Origin: CALBJU01 sp965247125
GTDB lineage: Bacteria; Bacteroidota; Rhodothermia; Rhodothermales; UBA10348
Direction of reading: 5' to 3'
Assembly: GCA_965247125.1 (NCBI GenBank)
Contig: CBDFGO010000003.1
Span: forward strand, 1,550,001 to 1,614,000
DNA length: 64,000 nt
Under the pieces are notes generated by a model. That model was not told the DNA's origin. It did not search any database and saw nothing but the letters and a program-made list of their open reading frames with translations. Made by a program: the position numbers and the translations under genes. Positions within the stretch are counted from its first letter, which is position 1. The number at the start of each line of letters is the position of its first letter. Shown piece after piece: positions 1 to 7,643 of the stretch.

Positions 1-456
1 AAAGGACTCCAGTTTTATCCTTTCGGAAATGGTGCCGAACGAATTCTTGAAGGCCGATCTGCAGGTGCTGATCTTCGAAACCTTGATTTTAACATCCACG
101 AACCGTCGCACCTCATCCGGGCCGGAAAGGAAGGCATTGTGTTTGCACTTAATCTGGGCTTCGATATCCTGACCGACATGGGTGCCCCCTGCAATACCAT
201 TAAAGCGGGCCGGGCGAACCTGTTCTTGAGTAGATCCTTCCGAGAAATATTTGCTAACGTCACCCAAACCGTACTTCAGATAGTTGATACTGACGGCGCA
301 GAAGGCGCAGCGCGTGGCGCCGCGCTTGGTGCAGGGTATTATGCTGACTCCAACCAGGCTTTCGATTCCCTTGAACTAATTGAGGAAATCGAACCGACAT
401 CGGATCTCGTCGATCGATACGGCGAGATCTACGAGAGCTGGAAACAGAATTTATAA
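1..456 (+). CDS. xylB: Xylulokinase, C-terminal part (5' end outside window)
   Basis: The reading frame is open from the first base to a TAA at 454-456. The translated part has the C-terminal signatures of FGGY-family xylulokinase: a PFGNGAER stretch near the start, LDFN, and the helix around RAGKEGIVFAL, then a C-terminal helical tail. The enzyme phosphorylates D-xylulose in the cytoplasm. The xylose isomerase gene follows after 15 bases, so the two form the usual xylose operon; the product of the second gene is the substrate of the first. The N-terminal sugar-binding half and the start codon are not in the window. Confidence 0.88.
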   Translation, partial: KGLQFYPFGNGAERILEGRSAGADLRNLDFNIHEPSHLIRAGKEGIVFALNLGFDILTDMGAPCNTIKAGRANLFLSRSFREIFANVTQTVLQIVDTDGAEGAARGAALGAGYYADSNQAFDSLELIEEIEPTSDLVDRYGEIYESWKQNL

Positions 457-471
457 GCGAGCTGAGTAACC

Positions 472-1791
472 ATGACGACCAACCGGGAATACTTCGAGGG
501 AATCGATTCCGTCCGATACGAGGGCCCAGATTCAGACACCCCTCTGGCCTTCCGCTTTTACGATCCGGGCCGCATCGTGGCTGGCAAGGCGCTGCGCGAT
601 CACTTCAAATTTGCGTGTGCTTACTGGCATTCCTTCGGTAATACGGGGATGGATCCCTTTGGAAGTGGCACGCGGGATTTTGCCTGGGGGAAGGCGGCGG
701 ACCCTCTCGATCGCGCACGCGCAAAAATGGACGCCGCTTTTCAACTGATGACAAAACTTGGGATTGAGTATTTCTGCTTTCACGACTACGACCTGATTGA
801 TGAGGCCGAATCCCTCCCGGAATCGGAGCGGCGACTGGAGCTTATCACCGATTACGCGTTGGAAAAGATGGCTGTCACAGGGATCAAGGTCCTCTGGGGC
901 ACGGCCAATCTGTTCAGCAATCCTCGATACATGAGCGGCGCGGCGACAAATCCTGATTTCGAAGTCGTAGCTCACGCTGCCGCGCAGGTGAAACACGCCC
1001 TTGATGCCACGATCAAGCTGGGTGGAGAGAATTACGTGTTCTGGGGAGGACGAGAAGGCTACATGTCCCTCCTCAATACCGATATGAAGCGCGAGCAGGA
1101 GCATCTGGCCCGGTTTCTACACCTCGCTCGTGACTATGCAAGATCGCAGGGATTTCAGGGCACATTTTTTATCGAGCCAAAACCATGTGAGCCGAGCAAG
1201 CATCAATACGACTATGATTGCGCCACGGTTATTGGATTCTTGCACCGTTACGATCTGGCTGACGACTTCAAGCTCAATATCGAGGTGAATCACGCGACGC
1301 TCTCCGGCCACACGTTCGAACACGAACTGCAAGTTGCTGCTGATGCCGGAATGCTGGGAAGCATCGACGCAAACCGGGGCGACAACCAGAATGGTTGGGA
1401 CACCGATCAATTCCCGAACAATCTGTACGAAGTGACCGAAGCGATGCTGGTGTTCCTACGCGCTGGAGGATTACAGGGAGGAGGAATCAACTTCGATGCA
1501 AAGCTGAGACGGGATTCTACCGATGTTGACGATCTTTTTCACGCGCATATCGGCGGGATGGATTTGTTTGCGCGAGCCCTCATCGCAGCCGATAAGATCC
1601 TCTCGAATTCTGGGATCGAGTCGCTTCGCGCTAAGCGATATGCTTCATTCGATTCTGAATCAGGAAAATCGTTCGAATCTGGATCCATGAGCCTCGAGGA
1701 TCTTCACAATCATGCCGTGCAATCCGATGGGCCGCTTTCGGTTAGCGGAAAACAAGAGAAGTGCGAAAATCTGATCAATCGATTCATCTAG
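472..1791 (+). CDS. xylA: Xylose isomerase
   Basis: Converts D-xylose to D-xylulose using two divalent metal ions. The 439-residue length is that of the long (class II) isomerases. Visible signatures are FCFHDYD around residues 101-107 (catalytic His/Asp pair), the WGGREGY segment, LNIEVNHATLSGH carrying metal-binding Glu and His, and GSIDANRGD with metal-binding Asp near residue 303. The ATG at 472 follows the xylulokinase stop closely and the motif spacing fits this start. There is no strong Shine-Dalgarno sequence. It is co-transcribed with the upstream kinase gene. No regulator or transporter for xylose is seen downstream; the next gene is convergent. Confidence 0.95.
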   Translation: MTTNREYFEGIDSVRYEGPDSDTPLAFRFYDPGRIVAGKALRDHFKFACAYWHSFGNTGMDPFGSGTRDFAWGKAADPLDRARAKMDAAFQLMTKLGIEYFCFHDYDLIDEAESLPESERRLELITDYALEKMAVTGIKVLWGTANLFSNPRYMSGAATNPDFEVVAHAAAQVKHALDATIKLGGENYVFWGGREGYMSLLNTDMKREQEHLARFLHLARDYARSQGFQGTFFIEPKPCEPSKHQYDYDCATVIGFLHRYDLADDFKLNIEVNHATLSGHTFEHELQVAADAGMLGSIDANRGDNQNGWDTDQFPNNLYEVTEAMLVFLRAGGLQGGGINFDAKLRRDSTDVDDLFHAHIGGMDLFARALIAADKILSNSGIESLRAKRYASFDSESGKSFESGSMSLEDLHNHAVQSDGPLSVSGKQEKCENLINRFI

Positions 1792-1822
1792 GGTTATCCG
1801 CCGAATGGCTGTGCCGGTAAAT

Positions 1823-2305
1823 TCAACGCCTTCCTGAGGACCAGTGCAGCGACAGAATCATCCATCCGTCATTGCGTTTACCCAGAACCGCCGTTTCCGC
1901 CGAGATCATGTTGATTTCGCGATCACCTCGCATACCCGTCAACCGGGAAGTCGATATCACAACAACGGTATTTCCTCCGTTTCGAGCAGTGAAAAAGAGG
2001 CCCTCGCGTTCCAGATCCGACAGAAATCCGGCATCACCCCGAAAATGGCCCGAGAAATACTCTGCACGTGACTGGACATTTCCTCCTTCAACGATGTCCA
2101 CCTCTTCTGCGAACATGGACACGACACCGACACTGTCTCCCGCAGCAAGAGCCTCATGAAATGCATCCAGGAAGTCTGCTACCTCTTCGGTGCTGAATTC
2201 CATGTTCGGAGCCTCGGCGCTCTCCTCAACGGGTGCTTGACAACCGGTTCCGAGAATCAAAAGAAATAGGGTCGGTACGATGTATCGGGGATATAATCGG
2301 TTCAT
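1823..2305 (-). CDS. NTF2-like (SnoaL/DUF4440-type) lipoprotein
   Basis: A 160-residue protein with a lipoprotein signal: basic start, hydrophobic stretch and lipobox ending GTGC at about residue 22. The mature part (helix with DFLDAFHEALAAGD, then VSMFAEEVDIVEGG and a C-terminal NDGWMILSLHWS) has the pattern of a small cone-shaped NTF2-like domain, as in the SnoaL and DUF4440 families. Such proteins bind small ligands or act as simple enzymes; no function can be assigned here. It is convergent with xylA. The C-terminal strand DGW.ILS.H is shared with the cassette-borne lipoprotein at 41.7 kb, so the two are probably homologous. Confidence 0.7.
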   Translation of the reverse strand: MNRLYPRYIVPTLFLLILGTGCQAPVEESAEAPNMEFSTEEVADFLDAFHEALAAGDSVGVVSMFAEEVDIVEGGNVQSRAEYFSGHFRGDAGFLSDLEREGLFFTARNGGNTVVVISTSRLTGMRGDREINMISAETAVLGKRNDGWMILSLHWSSGRR

Positions 2306-2569
2306 TATCCTGGCTGAAATGTTTGATCGATCCTGTCTGGCAAACTTACGCTCTGGAGCCGAATGTTATTATCCTGCTGCCCCGAGTTCGAAAACACTAG
2401 ATTCATGCCCAAAACGGGACGGGAACACCGATCGTACGGGAGGATTCATAAGTCGGCGAATCAGAATTTCGACGGTCTGTGCATTGGTGAGATGACTATG
2501 TTCACATGTCGGCTAGACTCAACAGATTGGATCCGAGATACCAGACTCTGCTCGTCTGGAACCCGACGC

Positions 2570-3703
2570 ATGCCCTTCCCTTCTCGAGGATTCTTGCTGT
2601 CGATTCTACTGCTGATTTCCCCGGCTGAAGCAGGTGCGCAGGAAGTTAATTCTCTAGCCGAGAATGACTCCCTCCTGAACGTCCTGGAGCTCGAAATGGT
2701 GGCTGCCCGGCCTCAGCAGACCGCATCTCGTTTCCGACCTTCGACCAATCCCGATATCAGTGTCATCACGGACGTTCGGTCCTGGTACACCTCGAAGGGT
2801 CGCAGGAATGTGGATACCGAAGTGCACGAAGTAGAGTCTTCTTTTCGATCGGTCATCGACCCGTTTGCCCGCGCCGACATCTACATCGGTATGGGGCATG
2901 AGGACGGTCAGTTTGAATTCGAGCTGGAAGAAGCCTACTTGACCACGCTATCCCTCCCGTATCGATTGCAGCTCCGAATCGGCAAGTTTCGGAACACCGT
3001 AGGAAAAATCAATCGCATCCATCCGCATGCGCTTCCGTCTGTTGACATTCCGGCCGTCTATACGAACTTTTTTGGCGAAGAGGGTCTCAACGACCAAGGA
3101 ACATCGCTGAGCTGGCTCCTGCCGAACATGTCCTTCTTTCAGGAGCTGACCGTCGAGGTCACTCGTGGTCCGCGAGAAAGCGAAAGTTTTGCCCTCAACG
3201 AGGGGAACAGACTGCTCTACACTGGTCATTTTAAAAACTTTTGGGACCTGTCGGAAGACAAATCACTGGAACTGGGTCTGACCGCGATCGCCGGTCCAAA
3301 CGAATTCGAGCGGACTTCTTGGATCGGAGGTATCGACGTAACGTATCGGTGGAAGCCCTTACGGTTTAACACGTACCGGTCCCTGACCGTACAGGGCGAG
3401 ACTTTCGTCAGCAACAAAGACACGCCAGATTCTGTGATCAAGTCCTGGGGGATGTATGCACTCGTGAACTATCAGCTAGCGAGGCGCTGGTTCGTGTTGG
3501 GCCGATTTGATCACTCAGATTTGCCGGACGATGCCAGCTGGAATGAAAGCGCCGTGTCGACAACGCTGGGCTGGTACTTGACCGAATTCCAGAAGCTTGA
3601 GTTTGGGTTGAAAACTTCCTGGGGACCATCGTTTGATCAGACCTATCAGGGATTGGTGCGTCTGGTTTTTGTCATAGGAACGCATGGCGCGCATGAGTAT
3701 TAG
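2570..3703 (+). CDS. Putative outer-membrane beta-barrel protein of a metal-uptake cluster
   Basis: The open frame reaches back to 2363, but the best start is ATG 2570, which opens a clear signal peptide (MPFPSRG, a run of Leu/Ile, and cleavage after AEAGAQ). The mature protein has alternating hydrophobic/polar strands and ends in an aromatic-rich barrel-like C-terminus; the segment around LRIGKFRNTVGKIN resembles porin-type barrels. I do not recognise the exact family. It lies 60 bases upstream of a ZnuA-like metal-binding protein gene and a metal ABC permease gene on the same strand, so a role in passing a divalent metal across the outer membrane is a reasonable inference only. Confidence 0.6.
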   Translation: MPFPSRGFLLSILLLISPAEAGAQEVNSLAENDSLLNVLELEMVAARPQQTASRFRPSTNPDISVITDVRSWYTSKGRRNVDTEVHEVESSFRSVIDPFARADIYIGMGHEDGQFEFELEEAYLTTLSLPYRLQLRIGKFRNTVGKINRIHPHALPSVDIPAVYTNFFGEEGLNDQGTSLSWLLPNMSFFQELTVEVTRGPRESESFALNEGNRLLYTGHFKNFWDLSEDKSLELGLTAIAGPNEFERTSWIGGIDVTYRWKPLRFNTYRSLTVQGETFVSNKDTPDSVIKSWGMYALVNYQLARRWFVLGRFDHSDLPDDASWNESAVSTTLGWYLTEFQKLEFGLKTSWGPSFDQTYQGLVRLVFVIGTHGAHEY

Positions 3704-3763
3704 ATCGCTACGACTCGTGACATTTGGGGCGTTAACCAAACTAAATCCCGAAAATTCCAAGAC

Positions 3764-4696
3764 ATGAAAAAAAGTGTGCAGAAAAGGCTGCTACTCGCTG
3801 CATGTGCGTTGCTGTTGACAGGTGGGACGATGTCCTCACCGAAACAACTCAGTGTTGTCACCACCCTTCCGGATTTGAGGTCCATAACAGAAGAAATTGG
3901 TGGTGACCGGGTCGACGTTATTGCCATAGCTACCGGCTATCAGAATCCTCATTTCGTCGATCCCAAACCCAGCCACATACTGAAACTGTCCCGGGCCGAC
4001 ATGTTTGTCACCATTGGACTGGATCTGACGCTGGGCTGGGTGCCGCCGCTTCTGACGAGTTCACGAAATGCACGCATCCAACCTGGCGCTCCGGGCCATG
4101 TCGACACATCCGTCGGAGTACCACTACTCCAAGTACCTTCCAGCGTCAGTCGTGAGCAGGGCGACATCCACATCTTTGGTAATCCTCATTACTGGCTCGA
4201 TCCGGACCGGGGCCATAGCATCGCTCAGAACATCCATGATGCTCTGGTGCGTCTCCAACCCGAAGATCAGGACTATTTTGCAGCCAATCTTCAAACCTTC
4301 CAATTAAAGCTTGAAACCAAAATCGCCGAATGGAAAAGGCGCATGCAGCCATTTGAGGGCACAAGGATTATTGCGTATCACAATCAGTGGCCCTATTTCG
4401 AGGCCGCCTTTGGCTTAGAAATCGCAGAATTTCTCGAGCCTCGACCGGGCATTCCTCCCACTTCCTCTCAACTGGCTAAGGTTATCCGCTTGATGCAGCA
4501 GGAAGGAATCAACGTCATCATCATCTCACCATACTACAGACCAGACGCCGCCGAATTGGTCGCCAGAAACGTGGGTGGTAAAGTCGTGATTATGGCTTCT
4601 TCGGTGGACGCTTTTTCCGAAGTGAAAACCTACTTCGATCTGTTTGACTACAATGTGGACCTGATGATTGAAGCGCTGAATACCACGTCGCCCTGA
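3764..4696 (+). CDS. Metal ABC transporter substrate-binding protein, ZnuA/TroA-like
   Basis: Cluster 9 (TroA/ZnuA) periplasmic binding protein of 310 residues with an N-terminal signal (KKSVQKRLLLAACALLL). Candidate metal ligands occur in the family positions: His63 in QNPHFVDPKPS, His142 in GNPHYWLDP, His206 in AYHNQWPYF, and an acidic residue in SSVDAF near 282. It lacks the long His-rich loop typical of many zinc-specific ZnuA proteins, so manganese or zinc are both possible. It delivers the metal to the ABC-3 permease encoded 100 bases downstream. The outer-membrane protein gene upstream and the permease downstream point to one operon. Confidence 0.85.
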   Translation: MKKSVQKRLLLAACALLLTGGTMSSPKQLSVVTTLPDLRSITEEIGGDRVDVIAIATGYQNPHFVDPKPSHILKLSRADMFVTIGLDLTLGWVPPLLTSSRNARIQPGAPGHVDTSVGVPLLQVPSSVSREQGDIHIFGNPHYWLDPDRGHSIAQNIHDALVRLQPEDQDYFAANLQTFQLKLETKIAEWKRRMQPFEGTRIIAYHNQWPYFEAAFGLEIAEFLEPRPGIPPTSSQLAKVIRLMQQEGINVIIISPYYRPDAAELVARNVGGKVVIMASSVDAFSEVKTYFDLFDYNVDLMIEALNTTSP

Positions 4697-4796
4697 ATGC
4701 AGATGGTCCTTGGCAGTCCTAAGTGATATTTTTGGGACTATGTATGAGGTGATCTATTTCCTATTTTCGGTCCCCTAACCCCGATCTACGCCATCA

Positions 4797-5624
4797 ATGA
4801 CTGAGCTGTTTGCACTTGATTTCGTCCGCGGCGCCCTACTTGTGAGCGTCATCATGGGGTTGATGCTGTCCTACCTTGGAGTACATGTGGTAGGTCGTGG
4901 AATCGTTTTCGTCGATCTGGCCCTCGGACAGATATCCATGCTCGGCGTGGCGTTCGCCGCCTTCATCGAGCAGGATCCGACGGTCGTTTCCATTCTGTTT
5001 ACGCTCGTCGGTGCTTTTCTGATGTCATTCATCAAGGTGACAGACAAGCGGCTGAAGCTGGAATCCATCATCGGCATCATCTATGCGGTGTCTTCGGCCG
5101 TGACAGTCCTGCTCATATCCAAAGCAGCCCACGGGGATGCAGATATTCAGGAAGTACTATTTGGCAGCCTCTTTACGGTAACAAACAATCAGATCTGGTC
5201 CATGGCCGTCGTTTTCAGCCTGCTCGGAGTGATGCATTTTGTGTTCCGTGAGCAATTTTTCTCCATCACAGAAAAATTTAAAAACGAGGATGTAGAGGAT
5301 ATCACCGGCTTCGACCTCTGGAATTTTCTCTTCTACATTTCAATAGGTCTGGCCATCGTTCTCGCTGTAAGGGCGGGGGGCGTGATTCCCGTATTCACAT
5401 TCCTCATCGTCCCCTCCGTATCTGCTGTTTTGATGACCCGAAACACTACGGGCATCGTCATGATGTCACTGCTGTTGAGTGTCGTGGGCAGCTTGTTGGG
5501 CATATACTTCTCGGTTCAATTCGATTTTCCCGCAGGACCTTCTCTCGTAGCCATGCTCGGAATAATATTTGTCGTGGCCGCGATCGTTCGACTTTTGCGT
5601 GGACGGATACAGCCGAGCGATTAG
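4797..5624 (+). CDS. Metal ABC transporter permease, ABC-3 family
   Basis: A 275-residue polytopic membrane protein, with about seven to eight hydrophobic segments, matching the ABC-3 family (ZnuB/TroC/MntB). Conserved features include the early GRGIVFVDLALGQISMLG helix and the later GFDLWNFLFYISIGLAIV and VFTFLIVPSV segments. It forms the membrane channel for the ZnuA-like protein encoded upstream. The 100-base gap holds no ATPase gene and no ATP-binding subunit is encoded nearby, which is unusual for this system; the ATPase must be encoded elsewhere. No good Shine-Dalgarno sequence precedes the ATG. Confidence 0.85.
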   Translation: MTELFALDFVRGALLVSVIMGLMLSYLGVHVVGRGIVFVDLALGQISMLGVAFAAFIEQDPTVVSILFTLVGAFLMSFIKVTDKRLKLESIIGIIYAVSSAVTVLLISKAAHGDADIQEVLFGSLFTVTNNQIWSMAVVFSLLGVMHFVFREQFFSITEKFKNEDVEDITGFDLWNFLFYISIGLAIVLAVRAGGVIPVFTFLIVPSVSAVLMTRNTTGIVMMSLLLSVVGSLLGIYFSVQFDFPAGPSLVAMLGIIFVVAAIVRLLRGRIQPSD

Positions 5625-5788
5625 GGTCGATCGAGCCCTCTCCTCGGGTCGAAGGACTATCTCCGGGATGTTTTGACCCTCAGTACCGTCAACTGGATAG
5701 AAGATCAGGTGGTGTTCTATTCATAAATATGCACCCAGAATTGATCGCGACCGTATAATTACGTCAACCGCTCATCTGGACGACATTA

Positions 5789-6598
5789 ATGAAACTCTAC
5801 GACGAAAAGGAAATAGGCGCCATCCTGAAGAAGGCTGCCAAAAATTCCAACAGAGAAAACTCGACCTCGCCCGTGGGCCTCTCCATCGATGAACTTCAGC
5901 AACTGGCAAGTGATGCGGGGATTAATCCTGATGAAGTTCTGAAGGCCATTGCTGAAATCGAAGACCAATCAGATAAAAAGAAAGACGAAAGCTTTTGGGG
6001 CGGGCCCTTTTCATTCAGTCGCGAAATCGAATTAGACGGCGAGATCTGCACGACAGAATGGGAAGCTATGCTGATTGCAATACGTGATTTCTTCCAGGGT
6101 CCCGGAAGAGTGAGCACAAGAGAGAATATTTTTGAGTGGACGACTCCCATGTTTGCCGCGAATGAAGCCCAAGTAACCGCCCGAAAAGCAGATGGAAAGA
6201 CCAACATCAGCGTATTCTGGAATGGGAGATTGAATTCAATTCCATTTTATATACCGGTACCCCTGGTAGCGATTCTTTCCTTACTGATTGGAGACGGTGC
6301 GCTGGAAATGTCAGCGGGTCCCGGCATTACGTTTGTTTTGGCTATGAGCAGCCTGGCATTCCTGGGTGGGCGCTGGGCCCTATCTCGCTTCACTAACAAG
6401 CGTAAACAAAAGCTCGATCGCTTGATGACTGGATTCGAGATGATTGCATCAAAGGAAGGGACAAAAGCCGAAAATGAAGAAATGAGCGATACGACAGAAC
6501 AGGGACAGATTGCGGAATCGAAGCCGCTTATAGACCTGGATGACGCAATCACAGACGATCAGGCCTACGTGGAATCGAGAATTCGCGACCGCCCTTGA
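5789..6598 (+). CDS. Two-transmembrane protein of unknown function, paralogue of cassette gene at 37.3 kb
   Basis: A 269-residue protein I cannot assign to a named family. Residues 1-55 start MKLYDEKEIG and form a helical unit with LSIDELQQLASDAGINPDEV. Two hydrophobic segments lie near 148-170 and 176-197, followed by a basic stretch and a highly acidic tail. The same layout (N-terminal LTLSEIESIANELGI unit, two membrane spans, charged tail) occurs in the minus-strand protein encoded at 37287-38114, so these are homologues. The N-terminal unit looks like a short helix-turn-helix-like adaptor. It stands alone between a metal permease gene and a lipoprotein gene. Confidence 0.65.
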   Translation: MKLYDEKEIGAILKKAAKNSNRENSTSPVGLSIDELQQLASDAGINPDEVLKAIAEIEDQSDKKKDESFWGGPFSFSREIELDGEICTTEWEAMLIAIRDFFQGPGRVSTRENIFEWTTPMFAANEAQVTARKADGKTNISVFWNGRLNSIPFYIPVPLVAILSLLIGDGALEMSAGPGITFVLAMSSLAFLGGRWALSRFTNKRKQKLDRLMTGFEMIASKEGTKAENEEMSDTTEQGQIAESKPLIDLDDAITDDQAYVESRIRDRP

Positions 6599-6855
6599 TC
6601 TGTACGCCCGATTCCTTCCGTCGTGACCCCAGAAAGTGGACCGCTGAAGTGGTTGGTACGTGATTCAGTACCCAGCCACGTCATTTGATACTATTTAACT
6701 GCGAGTTATAAGCTCCCCTGCCTCCTTAAAGGCTGAATTCGTGTGGCGAAGGGCGGTTTCAATGACACAACGAAAAGTCAGCATCGCAATTTGTCATTTT
6801 TTTTTCGTATTAGTACGTAGTTGAGGTGTTTCCATTCATTACTCCCACCAAAGTC
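6599..6855 (+). promoter_or_regulatory. Intergenic leader of the proline/aspartate-repeat lipoprotein gene
   Basis: About 260 bases without a gene. An AT-rich stretch with a long T-run at 6797-6806 lies about 50 bases upstream of the next start. I can see no confident promoter boxes or hairpin; the T-run may be part of a promoter or a weak terminator for the gene on the left. Confidence 0.2.
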
Positions 6856-7311
6856 ATGAAAAACGGGTTTTTAACACTATTCATCGCCGTGCTTATAATA
6901 TTTGCGGCTGCATGTAGCGATGACATGCTTGTAGATGAGAGTAGTGACTCAGCTGCTATCGGCGAAGTGCAAGATTTCGACACCGCTCTCGGTAAGAAGT
7001 CCAGTAAGAAAAGCAGCAAGAAAGACGGACCACCGGATCCTCCATCACCACCCGACCCAGATCCCGTCCCAGATCCCGACCCAGATCCCGTCCCAAGAGC
7101 AGATTGCCCCTGCTGGACAAGCGGAGGTCTATCGGAATCAACATTTATTAGTTTATTTGATGGCGGAGATACCATCGTCCTGGAGGCAGATTTTACCGCT
7201 GCCCCCGAAGATCAGCACTTTGCGGGACTATTTTACCCATTTTCGCCGCCCCCCTGGTTTTCCTCCTCCGCCCCCTGGTGGTCCTCCTCCGATCGCCCAC
7301 TGCACGTTTAG
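6856..7311 (+). CDS. Small lipoprotein with PDPDPVP repeats, 3' end probably frameshifted
   Basis: ATG 6856 opens a lipoprotein signal (MKNGFLTLFIAVLIIFAAAC). Residues about 45-85 are a Lys/Ser-rich patch (KKSSKKSSKK) followed by a Pro/Asp repeat tract, probably an extended surface spacer, then a CPCW motif. The frame stops at 7311, but the other forward frame continues through HCTFSLLSS and an acidic helix (SIEEARDCETLMRARADEG) to a stop at 7405, just before a strong terminator. A one-base slip at the C-run 7249-7254 would join the two into a more protein-like C-terminus with a second Cys pair. This may be a sequencing error, a decayed gene or slipped-strand variation. Function unknown. Confidence 0.55.
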   Translation: MKNGFLTLFIAVLIIFAAACSDDMLVDESSDSAAIGEVQDFDTALGKKSSKKSSKKDGPPDPPSPPDPDPVPDPDPDPVPRADCPCWTSGGLSESTFISLFDGGDTIVLEADFTAAPEDQHFAGLFYPFSPPPWFSSSAPWWSSSDRPLHV

Positions 7312-7426
7312 CCTCCTGAGTTCCTCTGGTGCGCAGGATTTGTCTATCGAAGAAGCTCGAGACTGTGAAACCCTGATGAGAGCGCGGGCTGACGAAGGAT
7401 TTTGACCTAACCAGTTGATCTAGATG

Positions 7427-7466
7427 AAGCCGCGCCGACCAAGTGTCGGCGCGGCTTTTGTTTTTT
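7427..7466 (+). terminator. Rho-independent terminator
   Basis: A perfect 13-bp stem (AAGCCGCGCCGAC paired with its complement at 7444-7456), a four-base loop and a T-rich tail. It lies 21 bases after the stop at 7405, supporting the longer, frame-shifted end of the preceding lipoprotein gene. Confidence 0.9.
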
Positions 7467-7643
7467 CAGATACCATTGACGAGTGGCCTGCGCAGCTTAG
7501 TGGCTCGATTTGCCTTAAACCCAAAGGGGCACCGCCGTGATATAGATATCTGTTGTCGCGAATTTACGATCACTCTTGAATGCTCAACAGGGCGCATCGA
7601 TATTGCGACCCGCAACCTGGACCGCAATATCACCTTGAAATCG

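Noticed and set aside
2363..2569. N-terminal extension of the outer-membrane protein from 2363
   Set aside because: Its composition is not protein-like and it would bury the signal peptide that starts at 2570.
7038..7095. CRISPR-like or other structured repeat in the PDPDPVP coding tract
   Set aside because: It is a simple in-frame Pro/Asp codon repeat inside a lipoprotein gene. No spacer-repeat pattern and no cas genes are seen anywhere in the window.
7443..7643. N-terminal extension of the DUF1080 protein from 7443
   Set aside because: The extension runs through the upstream terminator and lacks a signal peptide, whereas ATG 7644 opens a clear one.
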